Positions 50,101 through 52,022 of a stretch of 64,000 nucleotides of DNA are shown in pieces. The stretch comes from Pseudoips prasinana (Eukaryota; Arthropoda; Insecta; Lepidoptera; Nolidae). The notes beneath the pieces were generated by a model. The model did no database searches. It had not been told where the DNA came from and saw only the letters and a program-made list of their open reading frames with translations. Location: the NCBI GenBank assembly GCA_951640165.1, contig OX621255.1, positions 5,022,001-5,086,000 on the forward strand. The letters are read 5' to 3'. The number at the start of each line of letters is the position of its first letter. Within the stretch, counting starts at the first letter, position 1. Position numbers and translations under genes: made by a program.

Positions 50101-51524
50101 TTCTAAGTACTATGACCATCTTACTGCGGTCGCCAACCCGTCTGCCAAGCGTGGCGATTATGACATATCCCCCCATTCTTGGGGGAAGGTATTGTCCAGC
50201 AGTGAACGTCATTCGGCTGAATATCGCCACCCCATCTCATCCCGTGAGGGACATAGAAGTCGTCCCGAAGGAATATCTACCAGAGAATGAGCAGCAGCGT
50301 TCTTCTGAGTACTATGACCATCTTGCGATGGCCAACCCGTCTGTTAAGCGTGGCGATTATGGTATATGCCCCATTCTTAGAAGTGGTTATTGTCCAGCAG
50401 TGGACGTCATTCGGCTGATATGATGATGATGACTCGAAGGAAATGTAAGGTAAGAGGGAAGCCATCTCCGGAAGAATCCTGCTGAACCATGCTCACTACT
50501 TAAACGGCCTGACAGTTATCAAATAACAACTACAGTGATAATTGACATGGAAAGAGGAAGGCGGTTGTTGAGGTATCTGCTATTGCATCTGCTAACAGTT
50601 CAGTCTTCAGAAGGCGTCTTCGGCGAAAAATGCTGTTTAAGGATCGATCTTACTATAACTGCCAACAGTTGACACCTGACAACATATAATGAGCTGTTAA
50701 GCAAGATCAAGCTGGAGCGCCGGATTTCTTTAGCCTCATGTTGGTTAATATTTCGTTCTTATAGATCAATTTAGTGTTACAAGGCTGCTAAAGTATGTAT
50801 TAATACATATTTTAATTGTTTTTAATCTACACATCCACAATATAATTGATGCTGATCAAAACCGAATGCACAAGCGTATTCTACGTACACCATGTTGTGA
50901 AAAAGTAGAAAGAAATGGTGGATTAAATGCTACATTTGGAAGATAAAGTAAAACACTTCGGCCACCTGGAAACCATATGGACATAAAGGATTAGTCATGC
51001 AAGAAACAACGATTTGTATGGTCTGGTGGAAAGTGTAAGTATAACTATGACTAATTGTTGCTTTTCCTTATTACAGGTTTCCCTTGCGAAGACCAGGGTG
51101 GAGTTGATGCAGGCCAACAGCCAGCTGTACGAGGCTGTGCGCCAGAAGGTTGACCTCGGACAACAGTTGGAGCAGTGGCAGGTATGTGTACCTTTGTGCA
51201 ATACATTATATCTTGAATATTATAATCATTTATAGCGCCAACGCTATAAATTATACATAAAAAGAGTTTATATTTATTACAATTTACTACAATAATTAAA
51301 TATTAGTAAATCGGGTTACTGTTCTACTTCGCCTGATCTCTCCTTTGCTTTAAGGGTAGGTGAGTTCAATATTTCAAACCCATCTGCTTAACTTCCAGAT
51401 GGATATGCAAGAGCTTATTGATGAGCAAATGAAACACAAGCTGACAGAACAAAAGCGAAGGAAGCTTCCAGAACAACCTGCCCCCACTCGGACGTCACGA
51501 CTTCTTGGATTTTTTCACCGGTGA
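5817..51524 (+). CDS. BicDR: BICD family-like cargo adapter (BicDR/BICDL1), 3' seven coding exons
   Basis: Spliced CDS: 5817-5972, 7601-7774, 12938-13184, 27330-27550, 49806-49958, 51077-51181, 51399-51524 (stop TGA). Every junction is GT-AG with compatible phases, giving 393 residues. The protein is almost entirely heptad-type coiled coil and aligns from memory with the C-terminal two thirds of vertebrate BICDL1: shared stretches include the 'ELERRL...VALERQ' block, '[15 protein letters not shown]' (human RDRDEAIAKKNAVE), '[13 protein letters not shown]' (human QKLNLSQQLEAWQ) and the C-terminal LGFFHR (human FSFFRKI). Family knowledge: BICDR proteins link dynein-dynactin, and in vertebrates also KIF1C and Rab6 vesicles, so the product should be a cytoplasmic transport adapter. 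The N-terminal CC1 box and start codon are absent and should lie 5' of the window. No intact competing gene is seen. A BicD paralogue is less likely because BicD is longer and ends in a different Rab6-binding coiled coil. Confidence 0.9.
5973..7600 (+). other. BicDR intron 1 (visible numbering)
   Basis: 1,628 bp. Contains repeat text shared in inverted form with 45290-45380 (GAGCCTAGTTGCTCGACC near 6198), an imperfect hairpin at 6690-6735, and duplication copy 2 at 6841-7210. Confidence 0.7.
6841..7210 (+). repeat. Intronic duplication, copy 2
   Basis: Direct repeat of 5219-5645, lying the other side of exon a. The family F portion is shortened here: the GTCCACTGCTGGACA block is missing between 7068 and 7083. 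Confidence 0.85.
7601..7774 (+). CDS. BicDR: BicDR exon b
   Basis: 174 bp, 58 codons, phase 0-0. Acceptor ATTTCGACAG|GAC, donor CAG|GTAAGA. Encodes coiled coil with [19 protein letters not shown] followed by [10 protein letters not shown]. This is the best-conserved block against vertebrate BICDL1 ('LQAEIKMLSDRKRELEHRL' and 'RVLILERQ'). A truncated Helitron-like repeat starts about 13 bp after the donor, so the intron begins almost directly in repeat DNA. Confidence 0.9.
7787..7939 (+). mobile_element. Helitron-like element, truncated 5'
   Basis: Begins ATTATAAAGGTGAAAATTTG and contains ACCGAACGGATTTTGATG and GCGAGTGAAACCGCGGGAC, ending ACAGCTAGT. The CTAG end and the TCCTACTAATATTATAAA start of fuller copies (32136, 32399) fit non-autonomous Helitrons. 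Confidence 0.6.
8628..8930 (-). repeat. Dispersed repeat (also at 34595-34810 and 40300-40400)
   Basis: Shares GACCATTAAGGTTCTAT, ACTATAGACAT and a TTTTCGTAAAAAG block with 34595-34810, and a TTCCATATGAAC-like block with about 40310-40370. Confidence 0.6.
8925..10525 (-). pseudogene. Coding-like minus-strand region, large lipid transfer protein (MTP-like) relic?
   Basis: Read on the minus strand, several separate open segments look like protein. (1) ATG at 10525: a signal-peptide-like start [14 protein letters not shown], then [13 protein letters not shown] and FGLRLVLI, ending at a stop at 10289. (2) An open stretch up to a GTAAGT donor at 10149. (3) An exon-like 380-bp stretch (9472-9851). 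(4) About 9120-9345, with [15 protein letters not shown]. (5) About 8925-9130, with [17 protein letters not shown]. By eye these fall in the same order as parts of microsomal triglyceride transfer protein: N-sheet, the GNCKVTY region, a segment before the lipid cavity, and NIEVQG. The roughly 350-residue helical domain is missing, phases of neighbouring pieces do not all fit, and a stop interrupts piece 4. It may be a decayed partial copy, or coincidence. Confidence 0.35.
9472..9851 (-). pseudogene. Exon-like open stretch in the MTP-like relic
   Basis: Minus strand, 380 bp open throughout. Upstream is a strong pyrimidine tract ending CTATCTTCATTAG; downstream is a consensus donor CAG|GTAAGA. 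The peptide includes [20 protein letters not shown] and, near the end, [11 protein letters not shown]. In MTP the comparable region has a conserved Cys followed by a V-x-Y strand and later a D-S-F-V strand. The best splice candidate in the antisense region, but unsupported by a search. Confidence 0.35.
10595..11050. mobile_element. Foldback/MITE-like element with ~46-bp inverted ends
   Basis: AAGGTTACAATAATTCCCAT (10595 on) is matched in reverse complement at 11031-11050, and AGGATCGTTCA near 10631 by its complement near 11004. The interior includes a perfect 18-bp hairpin (10699-10743). No transposase is seen. ATs and short A runs dominate the rest. Confidence 0.7.
10699..10743. repeat. Perfect 18-bp hairpin containing a let-7-like TGAGGTAGT
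   Basis: CGCCACCTTTGAGGTAGT (10699-10716) pairs exactly with 10726-10743; loop is 9 bases. The stem includes TGAGGTAGT, identical to the first nine bases of let-7, but the following bases differ and the stem is too short for a usual pre-miRNA. Confidence 0.75.
11092..11222 (+). repeat. Dispersed repeat, GCGTGAAACTCG type
   Basis: Shares TTGAACAAAAATCATGGAA and AAGCGTGAAACTCG with 32851-33008. Each copy is itself two diverged half-units. Confidence 0.65.
12521..12894 (-). repeat. SINE family B, tRNA-headed
   Basis: Reverse-strand copy: AATGTCCTCCCGGCCGAATT end, ATCCGATGGGACGGCTAGC body, GACCCGGGATTTAAACC (B box complement) and ACGAGGCAGT head. Other copies at 22766, 25380, 35722 and 62224. 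Its head lies about 44 bp from the exon c acceptor. Confidence 0.8.
12938..13184 (+). CDS. BicDR: BicDR exon c
   Basis: 247 bp, enters in phase 0 and leaves one base (G) for the next exon. Acceptor TTTTCTCCAG, donor CAG|GTAAAA. Encodes coiled coil [14 protein letters not shown], an acidic linker with [10 protein letters not shown], then a second helix [15 protein letters not shown] and a DDD tail. The order (helix, acidic stretch, helix with Y-Q-L spacing) follows BICDL1 around 'LWEAYCQVRYLCSHLRG'. The minus strand of this exon is also open for 170 codons, but that is a shadow of codon bias. A minus-oriented SINE ends only about 44 bp before the acceptor. Confidence 0.88.
13233..13437 (+). 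repeat. Dispersed repeat fragment, TATAAATGCGAAAGTAACTC type
   Basis: Starts TTATAAATGCGAAAGTAACT, contains AACTACTGAACCGATTGGAA, typical of a Helitron-like insect repeat body. No clear CTAGT end. Confidence 0.5.
13448..13688 (-). repeat. SINE family D, tRNA-headed
   Basis: Reverse-strand copy: TATCCTGGGACATTATT end, GATCCCAAACCAAGCAGAGC core, head with CGTGAAAGGCAAGCATTTAC. Relatives at 14613, 21283, 30240, 34362, 43966, 44764, 47533, 62155. Confidence 0.75.
14486..14525. repeat. Perfect 16-bp hairpin
   Basis: CTATTTACTAAAGGGG (14486-14501) and its exact reverse complement (14510-14525), loop 8. Confidence 0.75.
14613..14850 (-). repeat. SINE family D copy
   Basis: GATCCTGGGACATTATT end, ATCCCAAACTAAGTAGAG core, head GTGGAAGGCAAGTATTAACC. 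Confidence 0.75.
15251..15480 (+). repeat. Family E repeat copy
   Basis: TGTGTGGTGACGGCAGCAAA, then CATCCCGTGTGGGGCGTA and CCGTCTGCCTGGCGTGGCGA; diverged relative of the copies at 46346 and 50008. Its GATGATG tail is missing. Confidence 0.65.
15730..15980 (-). repeat. SINE family C copy
   Basis: GATCCCAAACTAGGCAGTGC core and GGGGATCGAACCCACGACC head complement, preceded by AAATAATAAATAT. Confidence 0.75.
16000..16172 (-). repeat. SINE family A, head truncated
   Basis: AATATCTGGGGACAATGTCA end and CCCCAAACTAAGCAAAGC core; the tRNA-like head is lost after about 16172. Confidence 0.7.
16374..16765. mobile_element. MITE M1, interrupted by a SINE
   Basis: Inverted ends CAGACGCCAGCACATCCAGC and GGTAGCTTGATGTGCTGGCG flank a short body found uninterrupted at 22451 and 27692. 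The body is split at TCACAA by SINE A (16442-16693); the six bases are duplicated at 16436-16441 and 16694-16699. Confidence 0.82.
16442..16693 (-). repeat. SINE family A nested in MITE M1
   Basis: Full-length reverse copy with (TAA)n end, CCCCAAACTAAGCAAAGC core, GGGATTCGAACCC B-box complement and GGCTACGGTGACC head, flanked by a 6-bp target duplication TCACAA. Confidence 0.85.
16852..16930 (-). repeat. Family F fragment
   Basis: ACATCGTCCACTGCTGGACA followed by CGCCTCCCCCAAAGG and GGAGAGGTTTGCCG. Confidence 0.55.
17018..17103. repeat. Perfect 24-bp inverted repeat
   Basis: Left arm 17018-17041 (starts CAGTAACATTTGTAGAATG) and right arm 17080-17103 are exact reverse complements; loop 38. 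Confidence 0.8.
17310..17636 (+). repeat. Dispersed repeat pair member (with 36545-36836)
   Basis: Both copies run ACCAAAT(A/G)AAAAAATC, GGCCTGATTCCC or equivalent, ATTTTCTCTCAA-like, a GATGGGG tract, and end near CCTGAAAT. Includes a run of ten G (17481-17490). Confidence 0.55.
17847..18092. mobile_element. LINE 3'-end fragment with internal inversion
   Basis: 17847-17970 matches, on the minus strand, the tail of copies at 19083 and 63542 (CGCCTGTTTCCCAGAGGGG). From about 17971 the adjoining segment of the same family runs the opposite way (CTCAAGAAAGGTCAGGTCAG near 18062). Confidence 0.7.
18343..18480 (+). repeat. Helitron-like fragment
   Basis: TCCTACTAATATTACAAATG start, CATAGTCTATAATTTATAA; the CTAGT end is missing. 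Confidence 0.55.
18800..19085 (+). repeat. Family G dispersed repeat
   Basis: CATAGCGTTCATTCGCTCAA, CACCTCTGGTGTTGCGAGTG and TTGTTTGTCGCCCTCTAATA, ending in A-rich DNA. Opposite-strand copy at 32533-32815, partial copy at 37590-37785. Confidence 0.65.
19083..19352 (-). pseudogene. LINE ORF C-terminal fragment
   Basis: On the minus strand an 82-codon frame contains [20 protein letters not shown], then a W..VVSA..SGKQA-type end before a stop. The same peptide and stop recur in copies at 17847, 47557, 53627 and 63542, so it is a repeated element. A reverse-transcriptase ORF C-terminus is my inference. Confidence 0.55.
19505..19742 (+). repeat. SINE family C copy
   Basis: A-box-like GACTAGCCAGTTGG, B box GGTTCGATTCCC, then GTGTGATGAGCACGA and CTAAGATATTTATT end. 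Confidence 0.75.
21283..21520 (-). repeat. SINE family D copy
   Basis: ATCCTGGGGCATTATTCACA, GATCCCAAACTAAGCAAACC core and GCGTGAAAGGCAAGCATTTA head; B-box part eroded. Confidence 0.7.
22451..22585. mobile_element. MITE M2, TA-flanked
   Basis: 135 bp. Inverted ends GACGCCAGCACATCAAGCTA and its near complement; TA on both sides (22449-22450, 22586-22587), which fits a Tc1/mariner-type non-autonomous element. Confidence 0.8.
22766..23064 (+). repeat. SINE family B copy
   Basis: ACTGCCTCGTTGGTCCTGCG head, GGTTCAAATCCCGGG B box, CCCATCGGATCATGAGAGTG body, CTAGGAGGACATTATTAT end. A family E tail follows directly. Confidence 0.8.
23065..23230 (+). repeat. Family E repeat, 5' truncated
   Basis: GTTCTGAGTACTATGGCCAT, CCAAGCGTGGCATTTATGGC, TGTCCAGCGGTGGGCGTCAT, ending in GATGATGATGA. 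Abuts the SINE B end. Confidence 0.65.
23539..23710 (-). mobile_element. Helitron-like element
   Basis: Reverse copy: ACTAGCTGTGGCCCACGG start to TTATAATATTAGTAGGA end, both ends present. Confidence 0.65.
23837..23901. repeat. 15-bp inverted repeat
   Basis: CGCACAGTCCAACAC (23837-23851) and exact complement 23887-23901; the loop carries ACGCGCGTGGATGCGTG. Confidence 0.65.
24104..24366 (+). repeat. SINE family A copy
   Basis: GACGGTCACCGTAGCCTAGT head, GGTTCGAATCCC B box, TTTGGGGCTAGGATGATC core, (ATT)n end. Confidence 0.8.
24738..24869. mobile_element. MITE M3, TA-flanked
   Basis: CAGAAGCCAGCACATCAAGC to GGATGTGCCGTCTG with TA at 24736-24737 and 24870-24871. Confidence 0.8.
25058..25173. 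mobile_element. MITE M4
   Basis: CAGACGCCAGACATCCAGCT start, GATGTGCTGGCGTCTA end; the middle is shortened by about 20 bp relative to M2. Confidence 0.78.
25380..25607 (+). repeat. SINE family B, 3' truncated
   Basis: GACTGCCTCGTTCGTCTAGC head, GGTTCAAATCCCG, CCCATCGGATCATGAGAGTG; stops before the usual tail. Confidence 0.72.
26042..26275 (-). repeat. Family F long-form fragment
   Basis: CGTACACTTCTGGACTTAGG, GTAGTCACTGCTTGGCATGC, ACGACACCCACGGGAG and TGTTATTCTTTCTAGGCC, the order seen at 41333-41620. Confidence 0.55.
26938..27090 (-). repeat. SINE family C, degraded
   Basis: ATAAATATCTCGGGACAACC then TAACTGATAAACATACTTAT and ATTTACACCCAG; head lost. Confidence 0.45.
27330..27550 (+). CDS. 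BicDR: BicDR exon d
   Basis: 221 bp; takes two bases to complete a Gly codon shared with exon c and ends in phase 0. Acceptor CTTCCACAG|GTCTCC, donor AAG|GTAAGT. Encodes a serine/acidic linker ([18 protein letters not shown]), an alanine-rich stretch ([18 protein letters not shown]), then a basic-acidic helix ending [11 protein letters not shown]. The linker fits the BICDL1 'STDSSMDESSETSS' region. The alanine-rich part is the least conserved and is a lineage-specific feature or a local divergence. GC is locally very high compared with the introns. Confidence 0.84.
27692..27826. mobile_element. MITE M5
   Basis: CAGACGCCAGCACATCCAGC start, uninterrupted body ATCGCAAAAGCATAAGGTTC, end AATGTGCTGGCG. 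Gives the empty-site sequence for the SINE insertion in M1. Confidence 0.78.
28211..28441 (+). repeat. Two-copy tandem duplication (~117 bp unit)
   Basis: ATCGCTCAAAAAATCATC (from about 28217) recurs from about 28334; each unit ends GGTGGA(C/T)TTAAGTAAATAA then GTTATG. Confidence 0.82.
28613..29105 (+). repeat. Minisatellite, nine copies of a 55-bp unit
   Basis: Units start at 28613, 28668, 28723, 28778, 28833, 28888, 28943, 28998 and 29053, each GAGAAACTCCTAAGTAGTTG onward, ending GCTATTA. Only a few single-base differences (for example GTTCAT in unit 2, GGGCG in unit 3, AACCCC in unit 5). Confidence 0.95.
30240..30826 (+). repeat. SINE family D, split by a MITE
   Basis: Head GACAGGCGGGTTGGTTGGTG and B box GGTTCGAGTTCC in 30240-30368; remainder with TTGGGATCAGATGGCCGTG and CAGGACATTTATT in 30692-30826. 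The break holds the element at 30369-30691. Confidence 0.78.
30369..30691. mobile_element. MITE with 25-bp inverted ends, inside SINE D
   Basis: CAACATGTAACTTAATTAAC starts the element and its near-exact complement ends it (24 of 25). TATA is duplicated at 30365-30368 and 30692-30695. 323 bp, no coding. Confidence 0.82.
30850..30898 (+). repeat. Helitron-like 3' fragment
   Basis: CTAATTTATAAAGGTTAACG to GGGGCACAGCTGGTT. Confidence 0.45.
32136..32515 (+). mobile_element. Two Helitron-like copies in tandem orientation
   Basis: First begins TCCTACTAATATTATAAACG at 32137 and fades near 32300. The second begins at 32400 with the same start and ends GGGGCCTAGCTAGT at 32515, being a short internally deleted form. 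Confidence 0.62.
32533..32815 (-). repeat. Family G copy, reverse orientation
   Basis: Complement of 18800-19085: GAAACGAGCAAGTGGGTCAC, GCAACACCAGAGGAGTTGCG, TTCGTTCAAAGAACA-type end. Confidence 0.65.
32851..33008 (+). repeat. GCGTGAAACTCG dispersed repeat
   Basis: TTGAACAAAAATCATGGAAC and AAAGCGTGAAACTCGTGTCA; partner of 11092-11222. Confidence 0.65.
33009..33135 (+). repeat. SINE family C, truncated
   Basis: ATTGATTAGTGACCCTCATT head and GGGTTTGATTCCCATCCGG; stops at ATTTATCTATACA. Confidence 0.65.
33136..33428 (+). repeat. Helitron-like repeat with ACGAAGTCGCGGG end
   Basis: TGGCTAGACCGATTTTGACG body and GCGGACGAAGTCGCGGGTAC, ending AGCTAGT. A degraded relative lies at about 33560-33730. 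Confidence 0.5.
33463..33551 (+). repeat. SINE family C 3' fragment
   Basis: CATAGCTGGCTTTGCCTAAT, GTTGTCCCAAGATATTTATT. Confidence 0.5.
34195..34345 (+). repeat. SINE family C, 3' truncated
   Basis: GACTACTAAGCCAGAGGTCG, GGTTCGATCCCTATCC, AGCGATGAGCACGATTATTT. Confidence 0.7.
34362..34592 (-). repeat. SINE family D copy
   Basis: AATAATATCCTGGGACCATA, GATCCCAAACTAAGCAGAGC, GTGCGAATCGAACCCTCGAC. Confidence 0.75.
34595..34920 (+). repeat. Dispersed repeat plus SINE C tail
   Basis: 34595-34810 repeats parts of 8628-8930 (GACCATTAAGGTTCTATTGT, ATTTTCGTAAAAAGC). 34821-34920 is a SINE C 3' half (GCCTGGTTGCCATAGTTCAG, GTTTGGGATCAGAAGGCAG). Confidence 0.55.
35140..35530 (+). repeat. Two LINE-3'-UTR-like copies around a foldback element
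   Basis: GGCATTAAGTCCGCCATTGT occurs near 35207 and 35498, each preceded by CCA(T/C)ATTTGCTTAAT. The same text, reverse complemented, is in the LINE 3' region at about 57410. Confidence 0.62.
35232..35418. mobile_element. Foldback element with ~45-bp imperfect inverted ends
   Basis: ACATTGACTTATATGTATA and ACTAGACACGC at the left pair with GCGCGTCTAGT and TACATATAGGTCAATGT at the right. The centre has the 18-bp palindrome ACTGAGTTGCAACTCAGT. Confidence 0.68.
35722..36084 (+). repeat. SINE family B, head altered
   Basis: GGTTCAAATCCCGGGTCAGG, CATCGGATCATGAGAGTGAT, CTGGCCGTCGTGGCCGAAAT, GGGCATTATTA end. The tRNA-like A-box side is replaced by unrelated sequence before 35722. Confidence 0.72.
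36545..36836 (+). repeat. Dispersed repeat pair member (with 17310-17636)
   Basis: ACCAAATGAAAAAATCAAAA, AAGTCCTGATTCCCATTG, AATTTTCTCTCAA, TCCTGAAATATGG. Confidence 0.55.
37590..37785 (+). repeat. Family G partial copy
   Basis: GGTCGCCAGTGCTCATTGGG, CACCTCTGGTGTTGCGAGTG, GCTTGCTCGTTTGTCGCCAT then an A run. Confidence 0.65.
38021..38321 (+). repeat. Long inverted repeat, left arm
   Basis: Begins GACGAAGTTCCTTATCGCGC and ends TGACACCTCTCAAG plus a T run. Reverse complement of 39497-39739, with two differences: a longer (TC)n run here (38130-38161) and about 36 extra bases near 38210-38245. Confidence 0.88.
38868..39090 (+). repeat. Dispersed repeat H, copy 1
   Basis: GTTTTGGCGCCAAAGCGGAA, GGTGGATTTTTAGACATAAC, ATATTGCCGTGAATTGTGAT, CTCCATAGAAG. 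Other copies at 41045 and 54170. Confidence 0.72.
39300..39490 (-). repeat. Family F long-form fragment
   Basis: AGTACACAGGAGGCGCTGCT, CAACACCCACGGGATGGTAT, ATTATTCTTTCTCCGCCGG. Confidence 0.6.
39497..39739 (-). repeat. Long inverted repeat, right arm
   Basis: AAAACTTGAGAGGTGTCAAG start, AAGGAACTTCGTTCC end. Each arm is itself bounded by GGAACGAAGTT-type inverted ends, so the two arms could be two insertions of one element. Confidence 0.88.
40098..40289 (-). mobile_element. Helitron-like element
   Basis: ACTAGCTGTGACCCGCGG to TTATAATATTAGTATGA, both ends present. Confidence 0.65.
40420..40790 (+). repeat. Uncharacterised repeat, GCCATCTTGG / GCCATATTGG type
   Basis: Contains GTCCGCCATATTGGATTTAA and GCAGCCATATTGGATTTGTA, then CATCCTAATCGGATACCGGG and TTACATATGTACATA. 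Looks like the 3' part of a dispersed element; no second copy in this window. Confidence 0.35.
41045..41320 (+). repeat. Dispersed repeat H, copy 2, with internal inverted duplication
   Basis: Follows copy 1 in order (CGCCAACGCGGAATAAGAC, ACATAACGTCTTC, ATATTGCCATGAAG, TCCATAGAAGC) but contains an extra reverse-complement of its own 50-bp segment. Confidence 0.75.
41087..41193. repeat. 50-bp near-perfect hairpin
   Basis: Arms 41087-41136 and 41144-41193 pair at 49 of 50 positions, loop ATCCACC. The single mismatch is at CACG/CATG. Confidence 0.9.
41333..41620 (-). repeat. Family F long form
   Basis: CATCAGCCTGATGTGCTCCA, GGACATAGGCCTCCCCCC, GTTTGCCGTAGTCACCGCG, GATACCCACGGGATACA, TTATTCTTTCTGGGCCAGG. 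Confidence 0.68.
42299..42496 (+). mobile_element. Helitron-like element
   Basis: CACACTAATATTATAAAGGC start, ACCGAACGGATTCTGATG body, GACGCAGCTAGT end; near full length. Confidence 0.68.
42865..42923 (-). repeat. Helitron-like terminal fragment
   Basis: AACAAACATACACACTCACA through TTATAATATTAGTGTGA, the 5' end of the element in reverse. Confidence 0.55.
43007..43148 (-). repeat. SINE family D fragment
   Basis: CCAGATAACTGATATACTAC, ACACCCAGACTCAGGACAG, TATCTGTCCTGCGTGGGAAT; both extremities missing. Confidence 0.65.
43240..43388. repeat. Perfect 41-bp inverted repeat
   Basis: Arm 43240-43280 (starts CGAGTTCCTGCAGTTTACTT) and arm 43348-43388 are exact complements; 67-base loop, with further pairing (CCCATAC/GTATGGG inside, GCCTCTA/TAGAGGC outside). 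Confidence 0.9.
43966..44108 (-). repeat. SINE family D fragment
   Basis: ACATACTTATACAAAGAATT, TATCTGTCCTGGGTGGGCAT, GCGTGAAAAGCAAGCATTAG. Confidence 0.65.
44500..44750 (-). repeat. SINE family A copy
   Basis: AATATTTGGGGACAATGTCA end, CCCCAAACTAAGCAAAGC core, GGGATTCGAACCC, GGCTACGGTGACC. Confidence 0.82.
44764..44929 (-). repeat. SINE family D, head truncated
   Basis: ATCCTGCGACATTATTTACA, GATCCCAAACTAAGCAGAGC, TACGTCCAGATTTAGGACAT. Confidence 0.65.
44960..45283 (-). mobile_element. Helitron-like/CTAG repeat, long form
   Basis: ACTAGCTGTGCCCCGCGG start, ATATGTTGACCCGACCTCTT middle, CAAGTATCCTTTTTAAAAAA and TTTTATTATATGTATAGAT end. Serves as the empty-site comparison for 46247-46818. Confidence 0.65.
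46247..46818 (-). mobile_element. CTAG repeat long form, interrupted by family E
   Basis: 46247-46345 and 46598-46818 together match 44960-45283. The break occurs in ATGTTG, which is duplicated on both sides of the insert. Confidence 0.72.
46346..46597 (+). repeat. Family E repeat, nested insertion
   Basis: CTGTGTGGTGACGGCGACAA start, CTCATCCCGTGGGGGGCGTA, CCGCCTGCCAAGCGTGGCGA, GTCCAGCAGTGGACTTATTT, GATGATG end. Confidence 0.75.
47271..47523 (-). repeat. SINE family A copy
   Basis: ATATAGGGACAATGTCACAC end, GGGATTCGAACCC, GGCTACGGTGACC head. Confidence 0.8.
47557..47721 (+). mobile_element. LINE 3'-end fragment, nested
   Basis: Plus-strand coding orientation: GAGCAAATCGGAGACGTTCT, then GTGTGCAAGGATCGTGCC and TCCGTTGTCTCTGCCTACCC. 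TTATTCA(C/T)AC borders both sides, an approximate target duplication. Confidence 0.65.
47833..48004 (-). mobile_element. Helitron-like element, nested
   Basis: CTAGCTGCGCCCTGCGGTTT start; ends ACAAACTTTCGCCTTTATTC. Confidence 0.65.
48299..48587 (+). repeat. Lepidopteran GGCCAAGTGCGAGTCGG repeat
   Basis: AACCGGCCAAGTGCGAGTCG start and TTTACCCTTTGGTTACGGAA near the end. A longer reverse-orientation relative is at 61351-61948. Confidence 0.75.
49471..49727 (-). repeat. SINE family C copy
   Basis: AAATAAATATCTTGGTACAG, CTCCCAAACTAGGCATAG, GGGGATCGAACCCACATCC. It ends about 80 bp before exon e. Confidence 0.72.
49806..49958 (+). CDS. BicDR: BicDR exon e
   Basis: 153 bp, 51 codons, phase 0-0. 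Acceptor CCATATTTCCAG, donor GAG|GTAAGC. Encodes [19 protein letters not shown], then [19 protein letters not shown]. Both halves match the BICDL1 segment around 'LLSVEMTALKEERDRL' and 'KAIRDRDEAIAKKNAVE', so no exon needs to be missing across the 22-kb intron before it. Confidence 0.9.
50008..50214 (+). repeat. Family E repeat, tandem copy 1
   Basis: AAGAATATCGCCACCCCAAC, CCGTCTGCCAAGCGTGGCGA, GTCCAGCAGTGAACGTCATT. Confidence 0.78.
50215..50434 (+). repeat. Family E repeat, tandem copy 2
   Basis: GCTGAATATCGCCACCCCAT, CCGTCTGTTAAGCGTGGCGA, GTCCAGCAGTGGACGTCATT, GATATGATGATGATG end. Confidence 0.78.
51077..51181 (+). CDS. BicDR: BicDR exon f
   Basis: 105 bp, 35 codons, phase 0-0. Acceptor TTCCTTATTACAG, donor CAG|GTATGT. 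Encodes [20 protein letters not shown] and [13 protein letters not shown], matching the BICDL1 stretch 'LELAKCRMDMMSLNSQLLDA...QKLNLSQQLEAWQ'. This is the strongest family signature in the window. Confidence 0.92.
51182..51398 (+). other. BicDR intron 6
   Basis: 217 bp, the only compact intron, free of recognisable repeats. Confidence 0.75.
51399..51524 (+). CDS. BicDR: BicDR terminal coding exon g
   Basis: 126 bp including the TGA at 51522-51524; 41 residues. Acceptor TTAACTTCCAG follows a short 217-bp intron. Starts [18 protein letters not shown] and ends [11 protein letters not shown]. The human C-terminus has the same layout: a MHRVIDRQ-type start, a basic/proline-containing spacer and a short hydrophobic-aromatic end (FSFFRKI). 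The initial ATG is internal, not a start. Confidence 0.88.
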   Translation: MDMQELIDEQMKHKLTEQKRRKLPEQPAPTRTSRLLGFFHR

Positions 51525-52022
51525 TCTGCTGTACGCCACTCTTGGTACGCCTCTATGAAGCCATAGATATACCAACATTATACCTTATCTTCATTAAATA
51601 TTATCAAATTTCAATATTACCAGCTGCTTACAGTCTATTTTTAATATTTTTGTACAAATCGAACAGTTTAAATTCAAAATTATTTTTCGCATCCGCCATC
51701 TTGGTTTTCCGTTGCGACGCGTTCACAATTGTAACGTCTTTAGGTTATGTTTTAATTTTATTTTATAAGCCGTGTGATTTTTATACTGTCGCAGTGATAG
51801 TTAGTATCATAATTCAACTGTCAATAGTTAGTTTATGTTTAATTTTAAGTTTTACTGAGTTTTTAGTTGTTCACTGTGAAATGGCTGGTTATATGTCACT
51901 TGGAATTAAAATATAATATATGCAAGGCGGATTCGGTACACCAGATTCACGATTACGGACTCGAATATAAACTCCAAGGGAATTAACATCTTAAGTCCGT
52001 GAAAATAAATACGAATAATAAA
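51525..52022 (+). other. BicDR 3' UTR with candidate poly(A) signal
   Basis: AT-rich sequence directly after the stop. AATAAA occurs at 52017-52022 and again at 52499-52504; either could end the transcript. An open frame of 131 codons overlaps the stop codon in another frame (51521-51916) but is hydrophobic, AT-driven and unrecognised. Confidence 0.5.
52017..52022 (+). terminator. Candidate polyadenylation signal AATAAA
   Basis: First canonical hexamer after the BicDR stop, about 490 bp downstream; a second is at 52499-52504. No downstream GU-rich element was assessed. Confidence 0.35.

Larger units (their letters stand above)
49959..51076 (+). other. BicDR intron 5
   Basis: 1,118 bp. The first 475 bp are two family E copies in tandem; 50435-51076 holds nothing I can name. 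Confidence 0.7.

Noticed and set aside
51521..51916. 131-codon open frame overlapping the BicDR stop codon
   Set aside because: Starts with GTG inside the terminal exon, highly hydrophobic because of T-rich sequence, lies in the 3' UTR, no recognisable family.
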